Positions 44,566 to 52,125 of a stretch of 64,000 nt of DNA are shown here, piece after piece; the first letter of the stretch is position 1; every line of letters starts with the position of its first letter. The DNA is taken from assembly GCF_014170335.1 (NCBI RefSeq), contig NZ_LZZS01000023.1, positions 1-64,000 on the forward strand, in the 5' to 3' direction. Origin of the DNA: Achromobacter sp. UMC46. GTDB taxonomy: Bacteria; Pseudomonadota; Gammaproteobacteria; Burkholderiales; Burkholderiaceae_B. The position numbers and the translations under genes are program-made. Under the pieces are notes generated by a model. That model saw only the letters and a list, made by a program, of their open reading frames with translations. It was not told the DNA's origin and did not search any database.

Positions 44566-46131
44566 TCAGGCCAGCGTGGCGCGCGCCAGGCTATCGTTCA
44601 TGCCGATGCCCGAATTGATCAGGTTCTTGATGTTGTTGCGGTACAGCGTGGGGAATTGCAGTTCAAGCAGCCAGGCCACCGGCACGTCGTCGACCAGGAT
44701 GCGCTGCGCTTCTTCGTACAGTTTGCGGCGGGCTTCCGGGTCGGCCTCGCGCGAACCGCGTTCGAACAGGTCGTCGACCTTCGGGTTGCTGTAGCCCTCG
44801 ACGTTGTTCCAGGGCGAGCCCTTGGCGATCGTGGAACTGAGGTAGTTGCGGCTGACGCCGAGCGCCGCGTCGCCATACTGGTACAGGTAGCAGAAGGCGA
44901 TGTCGTAGTCCCAGTTGGCGGTCTTTTCGCTCCAGCCGGCCACGTCGGTAGCGGTCATTTCCAACTTGATGCCGGCCTCGGCCAGGTTCTGCCGGGCGAT
45001 TTCGGCAAAGCGCTGCCAAGTCTCGCCATAGGGCAACGGCAAGAGGCGCAGGGTCTGGCCCTTGTAGCCGGCTTCTTTCAGCAATTGCTTGGCGCGCGCC
45101 ACGTCGCGCGGATAGCGGGTGACCTCGTCGGTGTGGTAGCGGACGGTGCTGTTGAAGGGGCCGGTCGCGACCTTGCCGAAGCCGTACCAGGCCACATTGC
45201 GCATGGCTTCGCGGTCCAGCGCATACATGATGGCGCGGCGCACGCGCACGTCGCCCAGCAGGGGGTGGCGGTTGTTCAGCCACATGAACGAGTGGGGGCC
45301 GAAGAACTCCCAGCCCTTAGTGGTGATTTCAACGTTGGGCAGGCTCTTCAAGCGCGCGATGTCGAAGTATTCGACCGTGCCGCCGGGCAGGATATCCAGC
45401 TTTCCGGATTCGAAGGCGGCGGCGCGCGACGCGGCGTCGGGAATGACGTGGAAGTAGACCGTTTCCACGCTGGGCAGGCCGGCCTCGTGGTACTGCTCGT
45501 TGCGGACCAGCTGGATGAACGAGCCGCGGCGCCATTCTTTGAACTTGTAGGGGCCAGTGCCGATGGGCGTGTTGTTCGCCGGATTGCTCAGGTAGTCGGT
45601 GCCTTCATAGATGTGGCGCGGCACCATGGGCATCGTGCCGACTTCGAACAGGCCCAGGAACGGGCCGAAGGGGCGCGGCAGACGGAATTCGACGGTGTGG
45701 TCGTCCAGCGCCTTGATGCTGTCCACGAAGGCCAGGCCGGCGCGTAGCCGCGCATGGGTCTTGCGCAGGAACTGGTCCACGCTGAACACCACGTCATGCG
45801 CGTTGAAGGGCTTGCCGTCGTGCCACAGCACGCCTTCCTTCAGCTTGAAGGTGTAGACGGTGGCCGTGTCGTTGACGGTCCAGGACGTGGCCAGGCCCGG
45901 CATGGGCGCCAGCTTTTCGTCGTAGCGCAGCAGGCTTTCGTAGATGTTGCCCCCGATCATCTGGGTGGGGCCGTTCTGGATGATGCCCAGCATGAGCCCG
46001 GGCGGCTCAGGCTGCACGGCGATGTTCAGCACGCCGTTGCGGGCGGCCGCGGCCCAGGCGGGCAGGGCGGCGCTGCCGCTCCACCATCCGGCCGTGGCGG
46101 CGCTGGCGATCAGAAAGTCGCGTCGATTCAT
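44566..46131 (-). CDS. ABC importer substrate-binding protein, family 5 (DppA-like), Tat-exported
   Basis: 521 residues. The N-terminus MNRRDFLIASAATAG has a twin-arginine motif and a cleavage site after AWAAA, so it is probably exported folded by Tat. SBP_bac_5 hallmarks: NIYESLLRYDEKLAPMPGLATSW, YTFKLKEGVLWHDGKPFNAHDVVFS, and RRAIMYALDREAM. Typical ligands are peptides, nickel chelates, sugars or glycosides. The linked class II aldolase and hydroxyacid dehydrogenase suggest a sugar-acid or hydroxy-acid conjugate here, but this is inference. Confidence 0.92.
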   Translation of the reverse strand: MNRRDFLIASAATAGWWSGSAALPAWAAAARNGVLNIAVQPEPPGLMLGIIQNGPTQMIGGNIYESLLRYDEKLAPMPGLATSWTVNDTATVYTFKLKEGVLWHDGKPFNAHDVVFSVDQFLRKTHARLRAGLAFVDSIKALDDHTVEFRLPRPFGPFLGLFEVGTMPMVPRHIYEGTDYLSNPANNTPIGTGPYKFKEWRRGSFIQLVRNEQYHEAGLPSVETVYFHVIPDAASRAAAFESGKLDILPGGTVEYFDIARLKSLPNVEITTKGWEFFGPHSFMWLNNRHPLLGDVRVRRAIMYALDREAMRNVAWYGFGKVATGPFNSTVRYHTDEVTRYPRDVARAKQLLKEAGYKGQTLRLLPLPYGETWQRFAEIARQNLAEAGIKLEMTATDVAGWSEKTANWDYDIAFCYLYQYGDAALGVSRNYLSSTIAKGSPWNNVEGYSNPKVDDLFERGSREADPEARRKLYEEAQRILVDDVPVAWLLELQFPTLYRNNIKNLINSGIGMNDSLARATLA

Positions 46132-46207
46132 GGGGTTCTCCTGGTGACGGGCCGCAGCGGCGGAAAAAATCGGGGGGCGGGAAAAGCGGGGAAGGCGGTG
46201 GGGCCGG

Positions 46208-46981
46208 TCAGGCGACGGACGGGCGCTCGACCAGCTTGAGCAGCGCGCGCCATTCGCGTTCGCTGGGGTCGGGTGCGCCGGGCAGGCGGTTGGTGTCGCC
46301 GCTGGCGTACTGGCGCGCGGTGCGCTCGCTGACTTGCGGACTGACCGGGTAGGTCGCCTGGCCGGTCGACTGGATGGCCAGCTGCACCCGGCATGCGCGG
46401 TCCAGGTTGAGCATCAGGATGAAGGCTTCGGCGACCGTGGCGCCCGTGGTCAGCAGGCCGTGGTTGCGCAGGATCATGACCTTGTGCGGCCCCAGGTCCG
46501 CCACCAGCCGTTCGCGTTCTTCCAGGTCCAGGGCGATGCCCTCGTAGTCGTGATAGGCCACGCGGTTGTAGAACTGCAGCGCCCATTGGTTCACCGGCTG
46601 CAGGCCGCAGGCCAGGGACGACACGGCAACGCCCGCGACCGTATGGGTGTGCAGCACGCAACCGACTTCGGGGCGCCCGCCGTGCACGGCGCTGTGGATG
46701 GTGAACCCGGCGGGATTGACGTCGTAGGGCGTGGGGGCCACCGGCCGGCCGTCCATCCCGACCTTGACCAGCGATTCCGGGGTGATGTCACGGAACAGGT
46801 GGCCGTAGGGATTGATCAGGAATACCCCCGGCTCGCCGGGCACGTGGGCCGAAATGTGCGTGTAGATGCTGTCGTCCATGCCGAAATGGGCGATCAGCCG
46901 GTAGCACGCCGCCAGGTCGTGGCGGACTTTCTGCTCGGCCGCGCTCATCGTTTCCGGCGCGGTTTCCTGGGAATTGACCAT
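46208..46981 (-). CDS. Class II aldolase/adducin-family protein
   Basis: 257 residues from MVNSQETAPETMSAAE. Zinc-site residues of the class II aldolase/adducin fold: HTHTVAGVA (two His) and the later NHGLL motif (MILRNHGLLTTG), plus the substrate-binding stretch YTHISAHVPGEPG. Members are L-fuculose-phosphate-type aldolases, decarboxylases and epimerases; no phosphate-specific signature can be read with confidence. First gene of the ABC importer operon, 76 bases from the binding-protein gene and divergent from GntR. Confidence 0.88.
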   Translation of the reverse strand: MVNSQETAPETMSAAEQKVRHDLAACYRLIAHFGMDDSIYTHISAHVPGEPGVFLINPYGHLFRDITPESLVKVGMDGRPVAPTPYDVNPAGFTIHSAVHGGRPEVGCVLHTHTVAGVAVSSLACGLQPVNQWALQFYNRVAYHDYEGIALDLEERERLVADLGPHKVMILRNHGLLTTGATVAEAFILMLNLDRACRVQLAIQSTGQATYPVSPQVSERTARQYASGDTNRLPGAPDPSEREWRALLKLVERPSVA

Positions 46982-47047
46982 TGATGCGTCCTCGTTGAGA
47001 TCGGCTTTCAGAAGCGGCCGGATGCGAGGCATTATGTGCTTATCGTC

Positions 47048-47061
47048 AACTGTCGACAGTT
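47048..47061. promoter_or_regulatory. Perfect 14-bp palindrome, probable GntR operator
   Basis: AACTGTCGACAGTT lies between the divergent GntR and aldolase genes, 66 bases before the aldolase start and 86 bases before gntR. Its core resembles the GTCGAC-centred sites of FadR/VanR-type GntR proteins. Palindrome seen; binding inferred. Confidence 0.6.
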
Positions 47062-47147
47062 AGCAGTAACACTGATATGCTGGAAAAAAACGGGGTGTTA
47101 TACCGCTCACGCGCAGTCCGCCTTTCATCACCCTGATAGAGAATTCC

Positions 47148-47873
47148 ATGACCGAGAACCCGGCCGCTTCCAGTACGTTCGAATCCGTCAATGTCCCCGA
47201 CCTGGTCGGCGTGGTGGAGGACAGGCTCACCCAGGCGATCGTGCAGGGCAGGCTGCCGCCGGGCAGCCGCGTGGTCGAAGCCGAGATCGCGCGGCAGATG
47301 GCGATCAGCCGGGCGCCGGTGCGCGAGGCTTCGCGCCGCCTGGAACGCCAGGGCATCCTCGTGTCCAAGCCGCGTCGCGGGTTCTTCGTGCGCGAGATGT
47401 CCGTGCGCGAGATCGACGACCTGTTCCAGGTTCGCCTGAGCCTTGAGATGACCGCCGTGGCGGCGGCCTGCGAGCAGGCGGACGCGGCCGGCATGGCGCG
47501 CTTGTCGCAGCTGCTAGACCTGATGATCGCCGAAGCCGCCGACGCCCCCCAGCACCGCCGCATCGAACTCGACCTTAGCTTTCACACGCTGATCTGCGAA
47601 CTGTCGGGCAACGCGTATCTGCTGCGCCTGTTCTCCAGCACGCAGACTGAGATGCGCATGATCATTTCGCTGATCGACAACGTCTATCAGGATCCAGAAA
47701 TGGTCGCGGCCACGCACCAGCCCATCCTGGACGCATTGGCGCGGCGCGATGTGCAGGCCGCGCAGGCCTGCATGAAGGTTCACCTGGACGATGCCTGGGA
47801 GCACGTCCGCAACCTGTTCGTCTCGCAACATGGCGCGGCGGGCGAAAAACCAAGGGGCAGCGGCAAACCATGA
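47148..47873 (+). CDS. GntR-family regulator, FCD (FadR/VanR) subfamily
   Basis: 241 residues. N-terminal wHTH (RLTQAIVQGRLPPGSRVVEAEIARQMAISRAPVREASRRLERQGILV) and an all-helical FCD effector domain with the metal-binding Asp/His set (LDLSFHTLIC, ATHQPILDALARRD). FCD members sense carboxylic or sugar acids. Divergent from the aldolase-ABC-dehydrogenase operon and its most likely local repressor. Confidence 0.93.
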   Translation: MTENPAASSTFESVNVPDLVGVVEDRLTQAIVQGRLPPGSRVVEAEIARQMAISRAPVREASRRLERQGILVSKPRRGFFVREMSVREIDDLFQVRLSLEMTAVAAACEQADAAGMARLSQLLDLMIAEAADAPQHRRIELDLSFHTLICELSGNAYLLRLFSSTQTEMRMIISLIDNVYQDPEMVAATHQPILDALARRDVQAAQACMKVHLDDAWEHVRNLFVSQHGAAGEKPRGSGKP

Positions 47874-48006
47874 CAGTCGTCTAGGTCGCGCCTTGCTGGC
47901 GCATATCGGCGACCCGGCGCGCCGCGCGCTGGCCGAACGCGCCCTGGCGCGTTTCACGGGCCACGCGAAGCCGGTGTTGCGCGGCCTGCGTGCCCGCCGC
48001 GGCGCC

Positions 48007-49662
48007 TTACGGCGCGACCGTCACGAACACCGGGTTCGAATAGAACCACAGGTCGTTGTAGTTGCGCGCATTGACGGCGTTGAAGCGCGCCACGTCGTCG
48101 GCCAGGTCCACCTTGGCGTCCGGCAACGGTTCGCCGGCAGCGGTTTCGCCGGCGACGTCCACGCCCAGGTTGGTGCCGCGCAGGCGCAGGTACTGGCTCT
48201 TGTCGGCCGTCACCGTGGTCTTGATGACGTTGTTGCCATCGGCGTCCACCGTCCAGTCGGCGCGCGTGAAGCGGCCCAGCACGCGGGTCGTGGGGTTGGT
48301 GTCGGCGTCATAGCCTGGCGTGCCGGCTGCGGCGCGCGCACCGACCTCGCCCACGATCAGGTCCACGTGGTTGACGGTGGGTTTGACGTAGGTGGGGTTA
48401 CCGCTTTCGATGGGGTATTCATAGTTGTTGCTGGCCGGGCTGCGGAAGCGGATGGTGACTTCCACGCGTTCGCCCTTGGCGGCCTTCAATTCCCCGCCCA
48501 TGTGCACGGCGCCGCCCGTGCCCTTCGCCTGGAAGTCCAGGGCGTCGATCAGGTCGCCGAACACGCCGAACACGCGGCCGCTCTTCAGGCCCGCCATGAC
48601 CGAAGCCATGTCCTTGCCGTCTTTCCACACATGCGTCTTGGCGTATTCGCCGGGCGCGTAGCCCGAACTGTAGAGGCCCGATGCGGTGCGGAAGTGGAAG
48701 TCGGAGTCCGCCACTGTCCAGATGCGGCGGCCTTCGCCCAGCAACGCGTCCCAGGTGCCACCCAGATGCGCCACCAGATAGTCCACGCCGCCGTAGGTGC
48801 GGTTGGGCAGGAAGGCATTGGTGTAGGCCGTGGCGTAACCGCCGCGGTCCGGTTCCATCTGGTTGCCCACCATGCCTTCGATGGCGAAGAAGACGTCCGG
48901 CGCCAGGTCGTTCATCTCGCGCAGTTGCGCGACGGTGTACTTGCCCGCATAGCGCGACGGATGGTTCAACAGCATATAGCTGTCGGGATGTTTGTCGCGC
49001 AGCCATTTCAGCGCGGCCAGCGAATCGGCGTGCGTCGTGAACGCACGGGTTTCGCCCGCCAGGCGCGACACCAGCAGCGGGTCGAACAGGGCGGGGTCGC
49101 GGTTGGTGAAGAGGTATTCGAATTCCGCCACCGCCTGCAGCGACTTGGCCGACAGCGGGTCATTCAAGCCGATGCCGATGTTCACGTGATCATGCGTGGG
49201 CATGTCCCATTCGAACGACGAAAAGATGATCTTGCCCGCATAGCGGCCGGCGGCCTGCGCCGTCTTGATGAACGGCACTTCGTACTGCGCCATGCCGGTG
49301 GAGAACGGGACGGAGCCGCCGGCAAGCGCCGTGCCGGTGTGGTCGCGGCCGGACAGGCGCAGGTGGTTCGAAATCGCTGCCCAATCCAGCTTGTAGCGGT
49401 CGAACGCCTGGTCCAGCGCGCTTTCCAGGCTGACTTGCGCATCGTCCGACTGGTACGTGTGCACGTGCAGGTCGCCCGCGGTCCAGGCGCCGGTCTCGAC
49501 CGGCTTGGGATCGACCGGGGTGGGATCCGTCACCACCGGCGGGGTGGGCGTGCCGGCTTCGTCATCTTCGTCGTCGCTGCCGCCGCAGGCGCTCAACAAG
49601 GTGACGCAAACCAGCGACAGGGGCATGATGGCCCGCCGCAAGCGGGATACTTCGAACTGCAT
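48007..49662 (-). CDS. CehA/McbA-type PHP-fold metallohydrolase lipoprotein
   Basis: 551 residues from MQFEVSRLRRAIMP. Lipobox VTLLSACGG, an acidic/proline linker (DDEDDEAGTPTPP), then a PHP domain: DLHVHTYQSDD (HxH metal site), NHLRLSGRDHTG, NHPSRYAG, and the late metal residues TVADSDFHFRTA. Calcium/iron-type PHP hydrolases such as CehA act on carbamate or phosphate esters. The large C-terminal beta region (VEVTIRFRSPASNNYEYP) is unusual. Surface or periplasmic. Transcribed toward the GntR gene; its relation to the hap operon upstream is unclear because about 110 bases lie between. Confidence 0.8.
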   Translation of the reverse strand: MQFEVSRLRRAIMPLSLVCVTLLSACGGSDDEDDEAGTPTPPVVTDPTPVDPKPVETGAWTAGDLHVHTYQSDDAQVSLESALDQAFDRYKLDWAAISNHLRLSGRDHTGTALAGGSVPFSTGMAQYEVPFIKTAQAAGRYAGKIIFSSFEWDMPTHDHVNIGIGLNDPLSAKSLQAVAEFEYLFTNRDPALFDPLLVSRLAGETRAFTTHADSLAALKWLRDKHPDSYMLLNHPSRYAGKYTVAQLREMNDLAPDVFFAIEGMVGNQMEPDRGGYATAYTNAFLPNRTYGGVDYLVAHLGGTWDALLGEGRRIWTVADSDFHFRTASGLYSSGYAPGEYAKTHVWKDGKDMASVMAGLKSGRVFGVFGDLIDALDFQAKGTGGAVHMGGELKAAKGERVEVTIRFRSPASNNYEYPIESGNPTYVKPTVNHVDLIVGEVGARAAAGTPGYDADTNPTTRVLGRFTRADWTVDADGNNVIKTTVTADKSQYLRLRGTNLGVDVAGETAAGEPLPDAKVDLADDVARFNAVNARNYNDLWFYSNPVFVTVAP

Positions 49663-49774
49663 GGACACACTCCAACGTCTGGCGGCATGCGAAGGGCATG
49701 GCCGCAAAGGGCGGAACTATGCAGGCGGCGGGTGACGGGGGAATGACAGCGGCGCGGGATTTCGCGGGGACGTA

Positions 49775-50134
49775 TCAGGCCGCGTACACGCAGCCGTCTT
49801 CAATGCGCAGGGCCTGGCGGTCCAGCGCGGCACCCTGGCAGGGGCCTTCAATGCAGTGCCCGTCTTCGAAACGGAACAGCGCGGAATGATGCGCGCACAT
49901 GATCACCTGGCTTTCGTAGGTCAAGACGACGCCGGGCGTGGCCGCAAGCGGCACCGAGAAGTGCGGGCAACGGTCGGCGTAGCCCCAGACCGCATCGCCG
50001 CGCCGCACCAGCACCAGCGGCCGCCCGGCGCCCGGCAGGGAAAGGGCGCCGCCATCCGGAATGTCAGCGACGCGGCACAGCCTGCGCTGGGGCGCGGCGC
50101 CCTCATTCCGGCGCACGGGGCAGGACGAAGTCAT
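49775..50134 (-). CDS. Rieske-type [2Fe-2S] ferredoxin, in hapI position
   Basis: 119 residues from MTSSCPVRRNEG (ATG at 50146 also in frame). The Rieske motif is complete: CPH (RCPHFSVPL) and CAHH (VIMCAHHSALF), i.e. CxH...CxxH, with the typical GYADRCPHF lead-in and EDGHCIEGP. A small soluble electron carrier for an oxygenase. Its start overlaps the end of hapG by about 32 bases, so it is the last gene of the hydroquinone operon. In P. fluorescens ACB a [2Fe-2S] ferredoxin gene (hapI) also closes this part of the cluster. The usual hapH (YciI-like) gene is missing here. Confidence 0.85.
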   Translation of the reverse strand: MTSSCPVRRNEGAAPQRRLCRVADIPDGGALSLPGAGRPLVLVRRGDAVWGYADRCPHFSVPLAATPGVVLTYESQVIMCAHHSALFRFEDGHCIEGPCQGAALDRQALRIEDGCVYAA

Positions 50135-50981
50135 AGGCGCCCTCATGGAAGTCCGTGCCGAATCCGAAGCGGGCCGCCAGCGGCGTACCGGATGCGCGCG
50201 GCGAGTACGCCAGTACCAGCGCCGGCTTTACGCCGAACACCGCGTCGGAAGCCAGATAGGGATCGCCGGCATTGAAAACGTGCGTGACCAGCGTGCGGTA
50301 GCCGGGCGCTTCGATCATGAAGTGCAGGTGCGCCGGCCGGTACACGTGGCGGCCTGTCGCCGCCATCATGCGGCCCACCGGGCCATCGTCCGGGATCGGG
50401 TACGACACGGGCAGAATGGTGCGGATGGCGTAGTAGCCGGAATCGTCGCTGCGGTAGCGGCCACGCAGGTTGCCGTGAGGCTGCTGCTTGTCCTGGCCGG
50501 AATACATGCCGTTGGCCGCCGTCTGCCAGACGTCGAGCACGGCGCCCGCCACCGGCCGGCCGTCGGTGTCCCGCACGTATCCATGCACCAGCGCGGGCAG
50601 GCCGGGCGTCAGCGCCATGTCTTCGCCCGGCGCGCGATCGGGCATGCCGGCCATGTAGAAAGGACCGAACACCGTGCTTGCCGTGGCGTTGCCCGGCTTG
50701 CGGTGATTGATCGCATCCACCAGCATGGAAACGCCCAGGGTGTCGGACAGCAAGATGAATTCCTGCCGCACGACGTCATCGCACATCTGGCCCGTCTGTG
50801 TCAGATACCGGATGGCCGCCAGCCATTCCGCTTCGTCGGGTTCGACATCGGCGACGAAGGCGTGCAAGTGCCGCACCAGGGACTGCATCACCTGCCGCAG
50901 CCGGGGGTCGGGAGTATCGGCGAAGGCGGCGACGACTTGTTCGGTCAGCGCGGATTCGGCATTGCGATTGTCTGTGGTCAT
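50103..50981 (-). CDS. hapG: Intradiol ring-cleavage dioxygenase, probable hydroxyquinol 1,2-dioxygenase
   Basis: 292 residues. The Fe(III) ligands are two Tyr (ANGMYSGQDKQ, ILPVSYPIPD) and two His (HVYRPAHLHFMI). The dimerising helical N-terminal domain is that of catechol/hydroxyquinol 1,2-dioxygenases (MQSLVRHLHAFVADVEPDEAEW). The linked maleylacetate reductase argues for hydroxyquinol (1,2,4-trihydroxybenzene), whose cleavage gives maleylacetate, rather than catechol. It would supply a second route into the same intermediate as hapCDE. Three tandem ribosome-binding/ATG modules precede the gene. Confidence 0.9.
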   Translation of the reverse strand: MTTDNRNAESALTEQVVAAFADTPDPRLRQVMQSLVRHLHAFVADVEPDEAEWLAAIRYLTQTGQMCDDVVRQEFILLSDTLGVSMLVDAINHRKPGNATASTVFGPFYMAGMPDRAPGEDMALTPGLPALVHGYVRDTDGRPVAGAVLDVWQTAANGMYSGQDKQQPHGNLRGRYRSDDSGYYAIRTILPVSYPIPDDGPVGRMMAATGRHVYRPAHLHFMIEAPGYRTLVTHVFNAGDPYLASDAVFGVKPALVLAYSPRASGTPLAARFGFGTDFHEGAYDFVLPRAPE

Positions 50982-51010
50982 GGTGTTTCCCTCATGGTGT
51001 CTCCTCTCAT
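50978..51010 (-). promoter_or_regulatory. Triplicated start module before hapG with coupled mini-ORF
   Basis: On the minus strand three near-copies of a purine-rich stretch plus ATG (AAACGCCATGAG, GAGACACCATGAG, GAAACACCATGAC) start codons at 51010, 50995 and 50981. The first two are in one frame and encode MRGDTMRETP, whose TGA overlaps the hapG ATG. The last ATG is the start of hapG. Suggests translational coupling; not tested. Confidence 0.5.
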
Positions 51011-51048
51011 GGCGTTTCCCCGTTTGGCGGTTGGCTCGCGGCGCGCCG

Positions 51049-52116
51049 TCATGCGGCGGAATCGCCGCGCCACGCGCGTTGCAGCATCGCCAGGATGTCG
51101 TCGTGCAACACGGGCCGCGGGTTGTAGTAGGGGTTGCGGCTGGCGGTTTCCGCTGCTTGCAGGATGCCGTTTTCGGGCATGCCGATCTGCGCCAGGGACG
51201 CGGGCAGGCCCAGGCTGCGGTTCAGCGCCATCAGCAAGGGGCCGGCTTCTGCAGCGGTATCGCCACCCAGCGCGCGCGCCACGCGTTGCAGCGCCTCGGG
51301 CGCCGCCGTGTGGTTGTAGTGGGCGGTGTAGGGCAGCATGATGGCGTGAGTCTGGGCGTGGGGCAGGTTGAAGCTGCCCCCCAGTGTGTGGCAGATCTTG
51401 TGGTGCAGCGCCATGCCGACCGCGCCCAGGCAGGTGCCCGCGAGCCAGGCGCCATACAGCGCGCCGGCCCGCGCGGATTCGTCGCGCGGCTTGGCGACCA
51501 CGGCCGGCAAGGCGCGCGCCAGGCTGCGGATGGCTTCTTGCGCCATCAGGCTGACGATAGGATTCGCATCTTGCGCGTATAGCGCCTCGACCGCGTGCGC
51601 CATCGCGTTCATGCCGGACGCCGCCGACAGGGCTGGGGGCAGGTCCAGCGTCAGCAACGGGTCGTAGATCACGGTCTTGGGCAACACGCGCAGGTCGCGG
51701 CCAGTGGTTTTCAAGCCGTTTTCCGTCATGCCGTGGATCGGTGTCATTTCCGAGCCCGCATAGGTAGTCGGCACGGCCAGGATGGGCAGGGACGATGTCA
51801 GCGCGATCGCCTTGCCCAGCCCGATGGTGGACCCGCCGCCGATGGCGACGCAACCGTCCGCCGACAGCTGTTCGGCTTGCGCGCGGGCGGCCTGCGCCGC
51901 TTCGCGGGGCACATGCATGACGGCTTCGCTACAGACGCCCACCGCCAATGCGCCCAGGGCGCGCGCCGCCTGTTCGCCCAGCTTCCGCTGGCCCGGGGTG
52001 GTCAGGACCAGCACGCGGCGGACCCCCAGCCGCTGCACTTCTTCGGGCAGCCGGGATAGCGCGCCGGCCTGGAAGATCACCCGCGCCGGCAGGGCCTGAT
52101 AGACGAAATCCAACAT
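51049..52116 (-). CDS. hapF: Maleylacetate reductase
   Basis: 355 residues, iron-containing alcohol dehydrogenase fold. The start MLDFVYQALPARVIFQAG is characteristic of maleylacetate reductases. NAD-binding CVAIGGGSTIGLGKA, PTTYAGSEMTPIHGMTE, and metal-site GMNAMAHAVEALYA and HHKICHTLGGSFNLPHAQTHA follow. Reduces maleylacetate to beta-ketoadipate with NADH, the last specific step of hydroquinone and hydroxyquinol breakdown. It overlaps nothing but is only 9 bases from hapE. Confidence 0.95.
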   Translation of the reverse strand: MLDFVYQALPARVIFQAGALSRLPEEVQRLGVRRVLVLTTPGQRKLGEQAARALGALAVGVCSEAVMHVPREAAQAARAQAEQLSADGCVAIGGGSTIGLGKAIALTSSLPILAVPTTYAGSEMTPIHGMTENGLKTTGRDLRVLPKTVIYDPLLTLDLPPALSAASGMNAMAHAVEALYAQDANPIVSLMAQEAIRSLARALPAVVAKPRDESARAGALYGAWLAGTCLGAVGMALHHKICHTLGGSFNLPHAQTHAIMLPYTAHYNHTAAPEALQRVARALGGDTAAEAGPLLMALNRSLGLPASLAQIGMPENGILQAAETASRNPYYNPRPVLHDDILAMLQRAWRGDSAA

Positions 52117-52125
52117 GACGCCTCC

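Noticed and set aside
47791..49746. 651-codon plus-strand frame opposite the PHP hydrolase
   Set aside because: Low-complexity antisense frame without domains; the minus-strand gene has a lipobox and metal-site motifs.
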